Below, one piece after another: positions 8,003-16,364 of a stretch of 64,000 nucleotides of DNA. How positions within the stretch are numbered: the first letter of the stretch is position 1; each line of letters starts with the position of its first letter. The notes beneath the pieces are model-generated. The model was not told where the DNA came from. It made no database searches and was given only the letters and a program-made list of their open reading frames with translations. A program made the translations under genes and the position numbers. The stretch covers positions 186,001-250,000 of the forward strand of contig NZ_PYGA01000004.1 of the NCBI RefSeq assembly GCF_003014485.1, given 5' to 3'. Source of the stretch: Murinocardiopsis flavida. Its GTDB lineage: Bacteria; Actinomycetota; Actinomycetes; Streptosporangiales; Streptosporangiaceae.

Positions 8003-9376
8003 GTGGGGGTTGCCGAGGAACTGGTGGCGGCGGTCGGAGCGGAGCAGGTCGTCACCGACCCCGCCGTCATGGCGGGCTACGCCCACGACGAGGCCGAATG
8101 GGCGCCCCACGGCGCCCCCGCCGCGGTGGTGCGCCCCCGCTCCACCGACGATGTCGCCGCGGTGGTGCGGGTGTGCGCCGCCACCGGCACCCCCGTCGTG
8201 GGGCGCGGCGCGGGCACCGGCCTGTCCGGCGCCGCCAACGCCGACCACGGGTGGGTGGTCGTGTCGTTCGAGCGGATGGACAAGGTCCTGGCGGTGGACG
8301 CGGCCGAGCAGACCGCCACCGTGCAGCCCGGCGTCGTCAACAACGCGCTTCGGGCCCGCGTCGCCGAGGACGGCCTGTGGTACCCGCCCGACCCCGCCTC
8401 CGCCCCCTGGTCCACCATCGGCGGCAACGTCGCCACCAACGCGGGCGGGCTGTGCTGCGTCAAGTACGGGGTGACCCGCGACTACGTCCTCGGGATGGAG
8501 GCCGTCATGGGCTCGGGCGAGGTGGTGCGGCTGGGCCGCACCACCGCCAAGGGCGTCACCGGCTACGACCTGGTCGGGCTGATGGTCGGCTCCGAGGGCA
8601 CCCTGGGCCTGGTCACCGAGGTCACCGTGCGCCTGGCGCCACTGCGCCGCGGCGGCGAGCACACCGTCGTCGGCTACTTCGACACCCTGGTCCAGGCCGG
8701 GGACGCGGTGGCGGCCGTCGCCGCCGCCGGGGTGGTGCCCTCCGCGCTGGAGCTGATCGACCGGTTCTGCCTGGAGGCCGTGGACGCCTGGAAGAACATG
8801 GGGCTGGCCGCCGAGGGCGCCGTGCTGCTGCTGGGCCGCAGCGACGCCCCGGGCGCGGCGGGCGAGGCCGAGGCCGCGCAGATCCTGGCGTGCTTCGAGG
8901 GCGCGGGCGCCGTCATGGCGATGCGCTCCACCGATGAGGAGGAGGCCGAGGCGCTGTTCGAGGCGCGCCGGCTGGCCTACCCCGCCCTGGAGCGGCTGGG
9001 CCCGCTGCTCACCGAGGACGTGTGCGTGCCGCGGGGCCGCGTCCCGGAGATGCTGCGCCTGATCGAGGACGCCGCCGCCCGCTTCGACACCCGCATCGGC
9101 AACATCGCCCACGCGGGCGACGGCAACCTGCACCCGCTGTTCATCGTCCCCGCCGGGGACGCGGCCGCCAAGGAGCGCGCCCAGGAGGCGTTCGAGGTCA
9201 TCGTGGACGGCGCCCTCGCGCTGGGCGGCACGGTCACCGGCGAGCACGGGGTGGGCCTGCTGAAGATGCGCGGCGCGGCCGACGAGCTGGGCCCGGAGGT
9301 GCTCGCCATGCACCGCGCCCTGAAGGACGCCCTGGATCCGCGGGGGGTCTTCAACCCCGGCAAGGTGTTCGCCTGA
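8003..9376 (+). CDS. FAD-linked oxidase, glycolate/D-lactate dehydrogenase type (GlcD-like)
   Basis: A 457-residue flavoprotein. The FAD_binding_4 domain (about residues 35-215) contains VVGRGAGTGLSGAAN, PPDPASAPWSTIGGNVATNAGG and GYDLVGLMVGSEGTLGLVTEV. The FAD-oxidase C domain ends with GNIAHAGDGNLHPLF and GTVTGEHGVGLLK. These motifs are diagnostic for the GlcD/D-lactate dehydrogenase family, which oxidises 2-hydroxy acids to 2-keto acids. I chose GTG 8003 because GAGGAG sits nine bases ahead; GTG 7994 would abut that ribosome site. No GlcE or GlcF subunits are adjacent, so it probably works as a stand-alone enzyme. Confidence 0.9.
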   Translation: MGVAEELVAAVGAEQVVTDPAVMAGYAHDEAEWAPHGAPAAVVRPRSTDDVAAVVRVCAATGTPVVGRGAGTGLSGAANADHGWVVVSFERMDKVLAVDAAEQTATVQPGVVNNALRARVAEDGLWYPPDPASAPWSTIGGNVATNAGGLCCVKYGVTRDYVLGMEAVMGSGEVVRLGRTTAKGVTGYDLVGLMVGSEGTLGLVTEVTVRLAPLRRGGEHTVVGYFDTLVQAGDAVAAVAAAGVVPSALELIDRFCLEAVDAWKNMGLAAEGAVLLLGRSDAPGAAGEAEAAQILACFEGAGAVMAMRSTDEEEAEALFEARRLAYPALERLGPLLTEDVCVPRGRVPEMLRLIEDAAARFDTRIGNIAHAGDGNLHPLFIVPAGDAAAKERAQEAFEVIVDGALALGGTVTGEHGVGLLKMRGAADELGPEVLAMHRALKDALDPRGVFNPGKVFA

Positions 9377-9380
9377 GCCC

Positions 9381-9397
9381 GGGCCCGCTCCGGGCCC
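9381..9397. terminator. GC hairpin between oxidase and arginine deiminase
   Basis: GGGCCCG, a CTC loop and CGGGCCC lie just after the oxidase stop and downstream of the convergent arginine deiminase gene. Confidence 0.4.
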
Positions 9398-9424
9398 CGG
9401 CGCACCAGAGGGCGGGACCCGGGG

Positions 9425-10657
9425 TCAGTAGTCGACGGGGTCGCGCACGAGCGGGCACGTCATGCAGTGCCCGCCGCCGCGCCCCCGGCCCAGTTCGGCG
9501 CCGACGATCGTGATGACCTCGATCCCGGCCTTGCGCAGCAGCGTGTTGGTGAGCGTGTCGCGGTCGTAGGTCATGACCACGCCCGGTTCCAGGGCGACCG
9601 CGTTGTTGGCGCTGTCCCACTGCCGGCGCTCGGAGGCGTAGATGTCGCCGCCGGTCTCGATGACCCGCAGCCGGGCCAGGCCCAGCGCCTCGGCGACCAC
9701 GTCGACGAACGCCCGGTCGCCCTCGTCGGTGACCTCCACCCCCGGGGCCGCATCCGCGGGGCGCAGCGAGAACGTGCGCACGGCGTCCATGATGTGCGGG
9801 TACAGGGTGACGGTGCCGCGGTCGACGAAGGTGAAGACCGTGTCGAGGTGCATCGCGGCGCGCAGCTTCGGCATGGCCGCCACGACCACCCGCTCGGCCG
9901 CGCCGTTGGCGAACAGGGCCGCCGCGACCTGGGTGATCGCCTGGCGGGACGTGCGCTCGCTCATGCCCATCAGCACCACCCCGTTGCCGACGGGCATGAC
10001 GTCGCCGCCCTCGAAGGTGGCCTGCCCCCAGTCGCGCTCCGGGTCGCCCCACCACACGGTGTCCGCGGCGAAGTCGGGGTGGAACGCGTACACGGCCTTC
10101 ATCAGCAGGGTCTCGCCGCGCCGCGCCGGCCAGTACAGCGGGTTGAGCGTCACCCCGCCGTACAGCCAGCAGGTCGTGTCCCGGGTGTAGAGGGTGTTGG
10201 GCAGCGGCGCCAGGAGGTACTCGCGCACCCCCGTCGACTCCCCGGCCAGGGCGAGCGAGCCGGGGCGGAACTCCGGCGGCAGGTCGGCGGCCGCCACCCC
10301 GCCGATGAGGAGCTCGGCGAGCCGGCGGGGGCTCTGCGCCTCCAGGAACGCGCGGGTGGCCTCGGTGAGGCCGAGGCCGACCTCGTTGGCGGTGATGCGG
10401 CGGTCCAGCAGCCAGGAGCGGGCCCGGGGCAGCGCCATGGTCTGGGCGAGGGCGTCGTGCAGCTCGACGACCTCGACGCCGCGGTGCCGGAGCTTGTTGA
10501 CGAAGTCGGCGTGGTCGCGCTGGGCGTTGTCGACCCACAGCACGTCGTCGAACAGCAGCGCGTCGGAGTTGGACGGGGTGAGGCGGCGGTGCGCGAGCCC
10601 CGGCGCGCACACCAGGACCTTCCCCTGCCGACCAAAACACCCCACCCCCACCAACAC
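9425..10657 (-). CDS. arcA: Arginine deiminase, divergent N-terminus
   Basis: The 410-residue protein hydrolyses L-arginine to citrulline and ammonia, the first step of the arginine deiminase pathway. Family marks are [44 protein letters not shown], and the terminal [13 protein letters not shown] with the nucleophilic Cys; the His and acidic partners are also in place. The start is odd. The GTG at 10657 lies three bases after the stop of the upstream gene, and the usual SEVGRLR element before KVLVCAPG is replaced by GCFGRQG with one residue lost. No ornithine carbamoyltransferase or carbamate kinase gene is nearby. It is probably expressed from the upstream gene's promoter. Confidence 0.92.
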   Translation of the reverse strand: MLVGVGCFGRQGKVLVCAPGLAHRRLTPSNSDALLFDDVLWVDNAQRDHADFVNKLRHRGVEVVELHDALAQTMALPRARSWLLDRRITANEVGLGLTEATRAFLEAQSPRRLAELLIGGVAAADLPPEFRPGSLALAGESTGVREYLLAPLPNTLYTRDTTCWLYGGVTLNPLYWPARRGETLLMKAVYAFHPDFAADTVWWGDPERDWGQATFEGGDVMPVGNGVVLMGMSERTSRQAITQVAAALFANGAAERVVVAAMPKLRAAMHLDTVFTFVDRGTVTLYPHIMDAVRTFSLRPADAAPGVEVTDEGDRAFVDVVAEALGLARLRVIETGGDIYASERRQWDSANNAVALEPGVVMTYDRDTLTNTLLRKAGIEVITIVGAELGRGRGGGHCMTCPLVRDPVDY

Positions 10658-10660
10658 GGA

Positions 10661-11494
10661 CTAGGGAGCTGCCAGGTCGGCGAGGAGGCCGAAGTGGTCG
10701 CTGGCCCACACCCCGTCCACGGGCTCCGCGAACAGCCGACGGCACGCGCGTACCTCCAGCGTGGGCCCGCCGTGCTCGCCGCACCGCACGAGGATGTAGT
10801 CGATGCGCCGGAACGGCCAGTCCCCGTCGGACATCAGCGGGTTGTCGGGCGTGTAGGTGTGCCCCGGCTCCCCGGGGTTGGCGCTGTCCCAGGCGTCGCG
10901 GAAGCACACGCTCGTCCCGCCCAGCGACTGGCGGCCGGTGAGGAACCGGATGCTCGCCGCCGCCGGGTCGGCGTCGAGGTCCCCGGCGAGGACCACATGC
11001 CCGCCCTCGGGCGCGGCCTCCTGCGCCGCACGCGCCGCGATGACGGCCTGCGCCTCCCGCTCGGCCTCCATGTCAAGCTTCCAACTGGGGAAATGGTTCA
11101 CCAGCAGCACCGGCCCCGCGGGCGTCGGGGTGCGCGCCAGCAGCGTCGTGCACGCGAAGTCCGCCGTGCGGGGGCTGACGTCCAGGTCGAGCCGGCGCAC
11201 CTGTGCCAGCGGCCACCGGCTCGCGATCGAGGCCCCCGACCCGTTCGCGGCGCGCCCCACCTGGTGGGCGATGTGGTACTCCTCCCCCAGCAGGTCGCGG
11301 ACCTGGTCGTAGGACTCGGTCACGATGGTCTCCTGCAAGGTGAGCAGGTCGGGGTCCGCCCGGCGCAGGCCCGCGCGCAGCACGGCGCGGCGCTGCTCCC
11401 AGTCGCCGAAGACGCCCCACACGTTCATCGTGGCCACGCGCACGCGACCGCCGCCCCGGCCCCGGCCCCCGCCCTGGTCCTGGTCCTGCGACAC
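10661..11494 (-). CDS. Endonuclease/exonuclease/phosphatase family protein
   Basis: A 277-residue member of the EEP superfamily (DNase I/AP endonuclease/phosphodiesterase fold). Visible motifs are VATMNVWG (N ligand), LLTLQET (metal-binding Glu), LLVNHFPS, VVLAGDLDADP (N/D-D pair), RRIDYILVR and WASDHFGLLADL (catalytic SDH). Substrates range from DNA to phospholipids and cannot be chosen here. The GTG at 11494 has an AGGGGG stretch upstream; a shorter start at 11443 and a Gly-rich longer start at 11566 are possible. It precedes arcA by only three bases, an unusual operon pairing. Confidence 0.85.
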   Translation of the reverse strand: MSQDQDQGGGRGRGGGRVRVATMNVWGVFGDWEQRRAVLRAGLRRADPDLLTLQETIVTESYDQVRDLLGEEYHIAHQVGRAANGSGASIASRWPLAQVRRLDLDVSPRTADFACTTLLARTPTPAGPVLLVNHFPSWKLDMEAEREAQAVIAARAAQEAAPEGGHVVLAGDLDADPAAASIRFLTGRQSLGGTSVCFRDAWDSANPGEPGHTYTPDNPLMSDGDWPFRRIDYILVRCGEHGGPTLEVRACRRLFAEPVDGVWASDHFGLLADLAAP

Positions 11495-11614
11495 CCCCGG
11501 CCCCCTCTCGCCTCCGCCTCCGCCTCCGCATCGGACACCGCCATCCTCCGGCCCGCCCCGCACCACCGGCCCCGCCCGCGCACCCCTCCCCGCGGGTGCG
11601 GGCCGGGAGCTCGG

Positions 11615-12640
11615 TCACCGCAGGCGCAGCCAGCCGGTGCGGACCTCGAAGGACCGGCCCGCGCGCAGGTGGTCGACGACCGCGTGTTCCAACCGGGTCG
11701 CCGGGACCACCGCCTCCGGGTCGGCCCCGCGGTGGCGGAACACGAACCGGAACACGTCGTCGTCGCCGGGCGCCCCGCCCGGCACCAGGGTGAACCGGTC
11801 CGCGAACCCCAGGATGTTGGAGTCGGCGCCCAGGTACTCGCGCAGCTGCGGGTCCAGCAGCCACGACGTGCACGTCGCCACCGGGTAGTCGGCGCCCAGG
11901 TGCGCGGCGAAGAACGGGCGCGCCCGCGCCAGCGACCCGCCCACCGCCTCCGGCGCGAACGACCCCGGCGCGGGGATGTGCACCCGCAGCACCGGCGCCC
12001 CCGCGCGCAGCTCCGCGGGCAGCGTGGTCTCCTCCGCGGCCCGGTACCACCGCACCGGGCCCTGCTCGCCCAGCCGGTGCGGCTCGAACTGGAGCCGGCC
12101 CAGCTCGAACAGGCCCACCCGGTAGTGCAGGGCGATCCACCCCGCGACGTCCAGCCCCAGCACCCCGTACATCGTGCGGGTGTGGCCGACGTGGCGGCCC
12201 ACATCGGCCAGGGTCGCCCCGGTGACGGCCGGGTCGACGCCGAGGCGGGCGTGGGCGGCGTGCAGCGCGGGCGCCTGGGCCGCGAACGCGAACACCGCGG
12301 CGGTGCGCGCCCGCACATCGGCGACCGCGGCCAGGTCCGGCCACGGCACCCACGGGTCCCCGGCGGCCGAGGCCGCGGCGAGGTCGGCGGCCAGGCGGGC
12401 GCACATCAGCTCCAGCAGCCGCCGCGCCGGCGCGGGCCAGGACCCGTCCGGCCACACCTGGAGCAGTTCGGCGGTGTCGCGGGGGTCCAGGTGCAGCGGG
12501 GCGAGGGCCTGGGCGTCGGCGCGGGCGGGCAGGTCCACGGTGACCGGGGGGAGTTCGGCGGCGCGGTCCAGCCAGTCCCGCATGGCCTCCGGCAGTCCGA
12601 GCGCGTCGGTGAGGGCGGCAGTGTCCATGGCGTTGATCAT
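11615..12640 (-). CDS. Acyltransferase domain-containing protein (GNAT-like C-terminus)
   Basis: A 341-residue protein that fits the actinobacterial family annotated as acyltransferase domain-containing (DUF5596-like): a helical N-terminal domain (about 1-140) and a GNAT-like C-terminal half with LRVHIPAPGSFAPEAVGGSLARARPFFAAHLG. The C-terminal region ends in TCTSWLLDPQLREYLGADSNIL, typical of this family. Its substrate is not known. ATG 12640 begins MINAMDTAAL; MDTAAL at 12628 is an alternative. The gene is on its own, transcribed toward the endonuclease-family gene. Confidence 0.75.
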   Translation of the reverse strand: MINAMDTAALTDALGLPEAMRDWLDRAAELPPVTVDLPARADAQALAPLHLDPRDTAELLQVWPDGSWPAPARRLLELMCARLAADLAAASAAGDPWVPWPDLAAVADVRARTAAVFAFAAQAPALHAAHARLGVDPAVTGATLADVGRHVGHTRTMYGVLGLDVAGWIALHYRVGLFELGRLQFEPHRLGEQGPVRWYRAAEETTLPAELRAGAPVLRVHIPAPGSFAPEAVGGSLARARPFFAAHLGADYPVATCTSWLLDPQLREYLGADSNILGFADRFTLVPGGAPGDDDVFRFVFRHRGADPEAVVPATRLEHAVVDHLRAGRSFEVRTGWLRLR

Positions 12641-12929
12641 CGCCGCCCGGGCCCCGGATTGTCACCACCGCCCCCGCGCGGACCTCGCCCCGTCCCCAGG
12701 GGTCTCGGTGATCCGGCCCCGCTGCGCCGCGCTCCTGCCCGCCGCGCTTGCCGACGCGGTCGCACCTGCCCGCCGCGACCACATCGCTGCGAAGGCGGAC
12801 GCACGGACGGGCGGGTGGCCGCCACAGGGAGGGGGTGCAGGGCGTCATCGGCCACTGCGGGCAATGCAGCGGCGCCCGCCGGAGCACATCCTTGATCGGG
12901 GCAGGTCAGGACGGCACCCCAACGGCCCC

Positions 12930-13301
12930 TCAGGGGGCGGTGATCGCGACGGCGACGGCCCAGGCGATGTAGGCGGTGTTGACGGCCAGCCGCGCGGCGA
13001 TCCCCGCGGGGCGGTCGATGAAGCGCGCGCGGTCCGCGTGGGCGTGCCGGGCGGCGTCCAGGTGGGACGCGAGGTAGCCGGTGATCAGCGCCGCCGCGGC
13101 CCACCCGCCGGCCGCGCGCAGGCCCGGCGCCATCAGCAGCCCGGCCACGGCGATCTCCGCCAGGCCGGTGGCCGCCACCACCGCGCCCGGGGCCGGGACC
13201 CAGGCGGGCACCAGGGTGCGGAAGTAGGCGGGCGCCGCGAAGTGCGCGGCGCCCGCGGTGACCAAGAAGACGCCGAGAACGATGGCCGCGAGAGTGTGCA
13301 T
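12930..13301 (-). CDS. DoxX-like small membrane protein
   Basis: A 123-residue, four-helix membrane protein starting MHTLAAIVLGVFLVTAGAAHF. The F-x-x-A-G-x-x-H-F motif, the P-x-W-x-P-x-P turn and A-x-G-x-x-E-I in the second helix are typical of the DoxX/DoxD superfamily, which is linked to membrane redox and thiol metabolism. It is divergent from a truncated AraC regulator 18 bases away, suggesting that the regulator once controlled it. The upstream extension of the frame is shadow sequence. Confidence 0.75.
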   Translation of the reverse strand: MHTLAAIVLGVFLVTAGAAHFAAPAYFRTLVPAWVPAPGAVVAATGLAEIAVAGLLMAPGLRAAGGWAAAALITGYLASHLDAARHAHADRARFIDRPAGIAARLAVNTAYIAWAVAVAITAP

Positions 13302-13319
13302 GCGGCGATCATCGTGGGC

Positions 13320-13769
13320 ATGGGCGGATGGCGGATTGAACGAAACGATCGCCGCGCGGCCCTGGTCCCCGGTGACGAGGCCACGGTGTACGCGGAGAGC
13401 GCGGCGGCCGCCGTGACCCGGCACGTCCACCCCGTGTGGAAGGTCGTGCTGCCCGTGGGCGGGACGGTGTGCGTCGCCGCGGGCGCGGGGCGGCCCTGGC
13501 ACGCGCCCGGCGCGGTGGTCCCGCCGGGGCTGGCGCACACCTGCGCGACGTCGTCGGGGTTCCTCGCGCTGTTCGTGGACGCGTGGCGGCTGCCGCCCGC
13601 GGCCGGGGCCCTGCCGCTGGACGCCGGGGCGGCGCTGCGGCTGCTGCGCGCGCTGGACAACACGGCCGCAGAGGAGGGCGCAGGGGAGGCGGTGGCCGCC
13701 GCCGACACCGGCACGGCCCGGCGGGGGCGGGTACGCCCCGGGGAGGGGCACATCACACCCACCACATAA
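13320..13769 (+). pseudogene. Truncated AraC-family regulator (sensor half only)
   Basis: The 149-residue product starts MGGWRIERNDRRAALVPGDE and carries the N-terminal cupin-like sensor of AraC regulators (HPVWKVVLPVGG, GAVVPPGLAHTC). Family members of about 250 residues continue with two helix-turn-helix motifs. Here the sequence degrades after LLRALDNTAAEEG into a low-complexity Ala/Gly/Arg tail and stops with no DNA-binding domain. It is either a pseudogene or a domain that can no longer bind DNA. It is divergent from the DoxX-like gene, the usual layout for a regulator and target. Confidence 0.6.
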
Positions 13770-13771
13770 GC

Positions 13772-13790
13772 TGTCGGGTGAAACCCGACA
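13772..13790. terminator. Perfect hairpin after truncated AraC gene
   Basis: TGTCGGGT, a GAA loop and ACCCGACA form an 8-bp stem three bases beyond the stop codon. It could end the AraC remnant or act as an operator for the acyl-CoA synthetase that starts 57 bases on. Confidence 0.5.
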
Positions 13791-13847
13791 TCACCGCCCC
13801 CGCCACCGGGGCCGCCGGGACGCACCAAAAGGGGGGTCGAGACACGC

Positions 13848-15443
13848 ATGGGCGACATGGGCGAAGCCGAGCAGCAGGTCAAGGCGTGGCTCGCCGAATA
13901 CGGCTCCGAGCAGGCATGCGTGGCGCACCTGCTGTGCGACCGCCACCCCGCCCACGCCCCCGCCGTCACCGAGATCGGCCCCGACCTCACCCCCACCGAC
14001 ACCACCTTCGGTGAGCTGCGCGAGTCCTCCCAACGCCTCGCCGCCGGACTCGCCGGGCTCGGCATCGGCCCCGGCGACCGCGTGGCGACCCTCATGGGCC
14101 GCGGCACCGACCTCACCACCGCCGCCCTCGCCATCTGGCGGCTCGGCGCCGTCCACGTCCCCCTCTCCCCCGGGTTCGCGCCCTCCGCCATCGCCCTGCG
14201 CCTGGCCGCCTCCGGCGCCGCCGCCGTCATCGCCTGCCCCGACCAGCGCCCCAAACTCGACCCCGGGCCCCACACCCCCGTCCACGTCATCACCGCAGGC
14301 CCCGCACCGGCCCGCCCCGGCGAACCCACCACCCGCGGCCTCGCCGAAAACGCCGGGACCGCACCCGCCCGCCCGGTCGCCGTGGGCGGCGACGCCCCCT
14401 TCATCCGCCTCTACACCTCCGGCGCCGCTGGCACCCCCCGCGGCGTCGACGTGCCCGTGCGCGCCCTGGCCGCCATCGCGTCCTACCACCACTACGGGCT
14501 GGAGGTCGCCGACGACGACGTGTACCTCAACACCGCCGACCCCGGGTGGTCCTACGGCCACTTCTACGGCCTGGTGTCGCCCCTGCTCGCCGGGCACCGC
14601 AGCCTCGCCCTCAACGCGCCCCCCGACCCCGAACTCCTCCTCGACGTCCTCGCCACCCACGGCGTCACGAACTTCGCCGCGACCCCCACCGCCTACCGGG
14701 CGCTGCGCGCCACCATCAAGACCGTGCCCCCCGAGATCTGGGTGCGGCGCCTGTCCAGCGCGGGCGAACCCCTCACCGCCGAACTCCTCGACTGGGCCTA
14801 CGACACCTTCGGCACCCACCTGGGCGACCACTACGGCCAGACCGAACTCGGCATCGTCGCCGCCGACCACAACCCCCGCACCCGACCCGGGTCCATCGGC
14901 GCGCCCCTGCCCGGGTGGGACGTCCTCGTCCTCGACGCCCTCACCGACGACCCCGCACCCACCGGGGCGCGCGGCCGCATCGCCGTCGACCTCGCCGCCA
15001 GCCCCGCCATGTGGTTCACCGGCTACCACGGCCAACCCGCCCACACCCCGCCCCGGTTCACCTCCTCAGGGCGCTACTACCTCACCGGCGACCTCGGCAC
15101 CCGCGAAGCCGACGCCACCCTGCGGTTCGCCGCCCGCACCGACGACGTCATCATCTCCGCGGGCCAGCGCATCGCCCCCACCGACATCGAAACCGTCCTG
15201 CTGGAGCACCCCGCCGTCACCGAAACCGCCGTCTACGGCGCCCCCGACGACCGCTACGGCCAGACCGTGGCCGCCCAGGTCGTCGCCGCCGACCCCGCGC
15301 CCGGACTCGACGCCGAACTCCACGCGCTGCTGCGGGACCGGTTCCCCGCCCACACCGCCCCGCACCGCATCACCTTCGTCGCGGCCCTGCCGCGCACCCG
15401 CGCCGGGAAACTCCAACGGGCCCGGCTGCGCGGACCCGTCTGA
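13848..15443 (+). CDS. AMP-forming acyl-CoA/acetyl-CoA synthetase-like ligase
   Basis: A 531-residue ANL-superfamily enzyme that activates a carboxylic acid as acyl-AMP and passes it to CoA. Core motifs in order are LYTSGAAGTPRGV (P-loop, ending in V rather than the common K), NTADPGWSYG, RLSSAGEPLTAEL, GDHYGQTELG, YYLTGDLG, AARTDDVIISAGQRIAPTDIE, and the catalytic Lys in RTRAGKLQRARL. The NTADPGWSYG sequence is like acetyl-CoA and medium-chain acyl-CoA synthetases. ATG 13848 is used; a second ATG nine bases on is equally possible. The substrate is unknown and the gene is monocistronic. Confidence 0.9.
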   Translation: MGDMGEAEQQVKAWLAEYGSEQACVAHLLCDRHPAHAPAVTEIGPDLTPTDTTFGELRESSQRLAAGLAGLGIGPGDRVATLMGRGTDLTTAALAIWRLGAVHVPLSPGFAPSAIALRLAASGAAAVIACPDQRPKLDPGPHTPVHVITAGPAPARPGEPTTRGLAENAGTAPARPVAVGGDAPFIRLYTSGAAGTPRGVDVPVRALAAIASYHHYGLEVADDDVYLNTADPGWSYGHFYGLVSPLLAGHRSLALNAPPDPELLLDVLATHGVTNFAATPTAYRALRATIKTVPPEIWVRRLSSAGEPLTAELLDWAYDTFGTHLGDHYGQTELGIVAADHNPRTRPGSIGAPLPGWDVLVLDALTDDPAPTGARGRIAVDLAASPAMWFTGYHGQPAHTPPRFTSSGRYYLTGDLGTREADATLRFAARTDDVIISAGQRIAPTDIETVLLEHPAVTETAVYGAPDDRYGQTVAAQVVAADPAPGLDAELHALLRDRFPAHTAPHRITFVAALPRTRAGKLQRARLRGPV

Positions 15444-15473
15444 GACCACCCCCCACCTCGGGGAGCACCCACC

Positions 15474-15770
15474 TCACCCGGGCAGTTCCTGGGCGACCAC
15501 CGTGTCGATCCGCCCCGCCATGGCCAAATCGCGCCGCGTCACCGCGCCGGTGTCGTGGCTGGTCAACCGGAACACCACCCGGGTGTAGCGGATGTCGATG
15601 TCGGGATGGTGCCCCGACGCCTCGGCCTGGCGCCCCACCTCCGCCACCAACCCCAGTGCCGCGTTGAAATCCGGGGCGTCCACCGCGCGCACGATCGCCG
15701 CGCCCTCGCGCTCCCACCCCTGCAACGCCCGCAGGCCCTGCTCGATCTCCGCATCCGACAACGCACCCAT
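15474..15770 (-). CDS. Pterin-4a-carbinolamine dehydratase
   Basis: The 98-residue protein matches the PCD/DCoH family: LQGWEREGAAIVRAV, FNAALGLVAEVGRQAEASGHHPDIDIRY with the active-site H-H-P motif, VVFRLTSHDTGAVTRRDLAMAGRID. The family dehydrates 4a-hydroxytetrahydropterins formed by aromatic amino-acid hydroxylases. No such hydroxylase is in the window. The ATG at 15770 has AGGGGTG close upstream. It is the last gene of a minus-strand run with the GNAT gene and the pseudokinase membrane gene. Confidence 0.92.
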   Translation of the reverse strand: MGALSDAEIEQGLRALQGWEREGAAIVRAVDAPDFNAALGLVAEVGRQAEASGHHPDIDIRYTRVVFRLTSHDTGAVTRRDLAMAGRIDTVVAQELPG

Positions 15771-15851
15771 CAGCACACCCCTTGTCAGCGCCCTCGCGTC
15801 CGCCCCGGGCGGGGCGGCCGCACCCCCACCCCTGCCCAAGGCACACCACCC

Positions 15852-16364
15852 CTACGCCCCCGGCGCCGCCACCGTGTACAGCACGAACGGGGCGCCGCGC
15901 AGCACGATCGGCCGCGCACCCCCCATGCCCAACCGGCGCATCACCGCGCGCGACGCCGTGTTCTGCGGCTCGGTGAACGCCACCACCTCCGCGGCGCCCA
16001 GCCCGCCGAACGCCAGCGCCAACCCCGCCGCGCCGATCTCCACGGCGAACCCCCGCCGCTGCATCCGCGGGTGCACCGTCCACCCCACCTCCAGGCGGCG
16101 CACCCCCTCCACCGCGGCGAACGACAGGCCGCCGCGCCCCACCAGGGCACCCGACCCCCGCTCGTACGCCATCCACTTGCCCGCGCCCTCCACCCGCCAC
16201 CGGTGCGCCATGGACTCCGCGAACGCCCGCGCCCGACCCCACGACCACGCCCCGTTGTGCCAGAACGCCACATCGGGGTGCGCGTGCAGCTCCACCAGGT
16301 CCTCGACGTGGCCCGGGCCCACCGGGACCAGGCGCAGCCGCGCCGTCACCACCGCCTGCCTCAC
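15852..16364 (-). CDS. GNAT-family N-acetyltransferase (RimJ-like)
   Basis: A 170-residue acetyltransferase that begins VRQAVVTARLRLVPV with a GTG overlapping the upstream stop by four bases. The RimJ/RimL-type pattern TARLRLVPV, GGLSFAAVEGVRRLEVGWTVHPRMQRRGFAVE (acetyl-CoA loop R-R-G-F-A) and FTEPQNTASRAVMRRLGM is clear. It transfers an acetyl group from acetyl-CoA to an amino group of an unknown substrate. Coupling to the pseudokinase membrane gene indicates co-translation. Confidence 0.9.
   Translation of the reverse strand: MRQAVVTARLRLVPVGPGHVEDLVELHAHPDVAFWHNGAWSWGRARAFAESMAHRWRVEGAGKWMAYERGSGALVGRGGLSFAAVEGVRRLEVGWTVHPRMQRRGFAVEIGAAGLALAFGGLGAAEVVAFTEPQNTASRAVMRRLGMGGARPIVLRGAPFVLYTVAAPGA

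Noticed and set aside
9467-12895. 1142-codon open frame opposite the endonuclease, deiminase and acyltransferase genes
   Set aside because: Low-complexity Arg/Gly/His translation with no domain; it is the shadow of three well-supported minus-strand genes.
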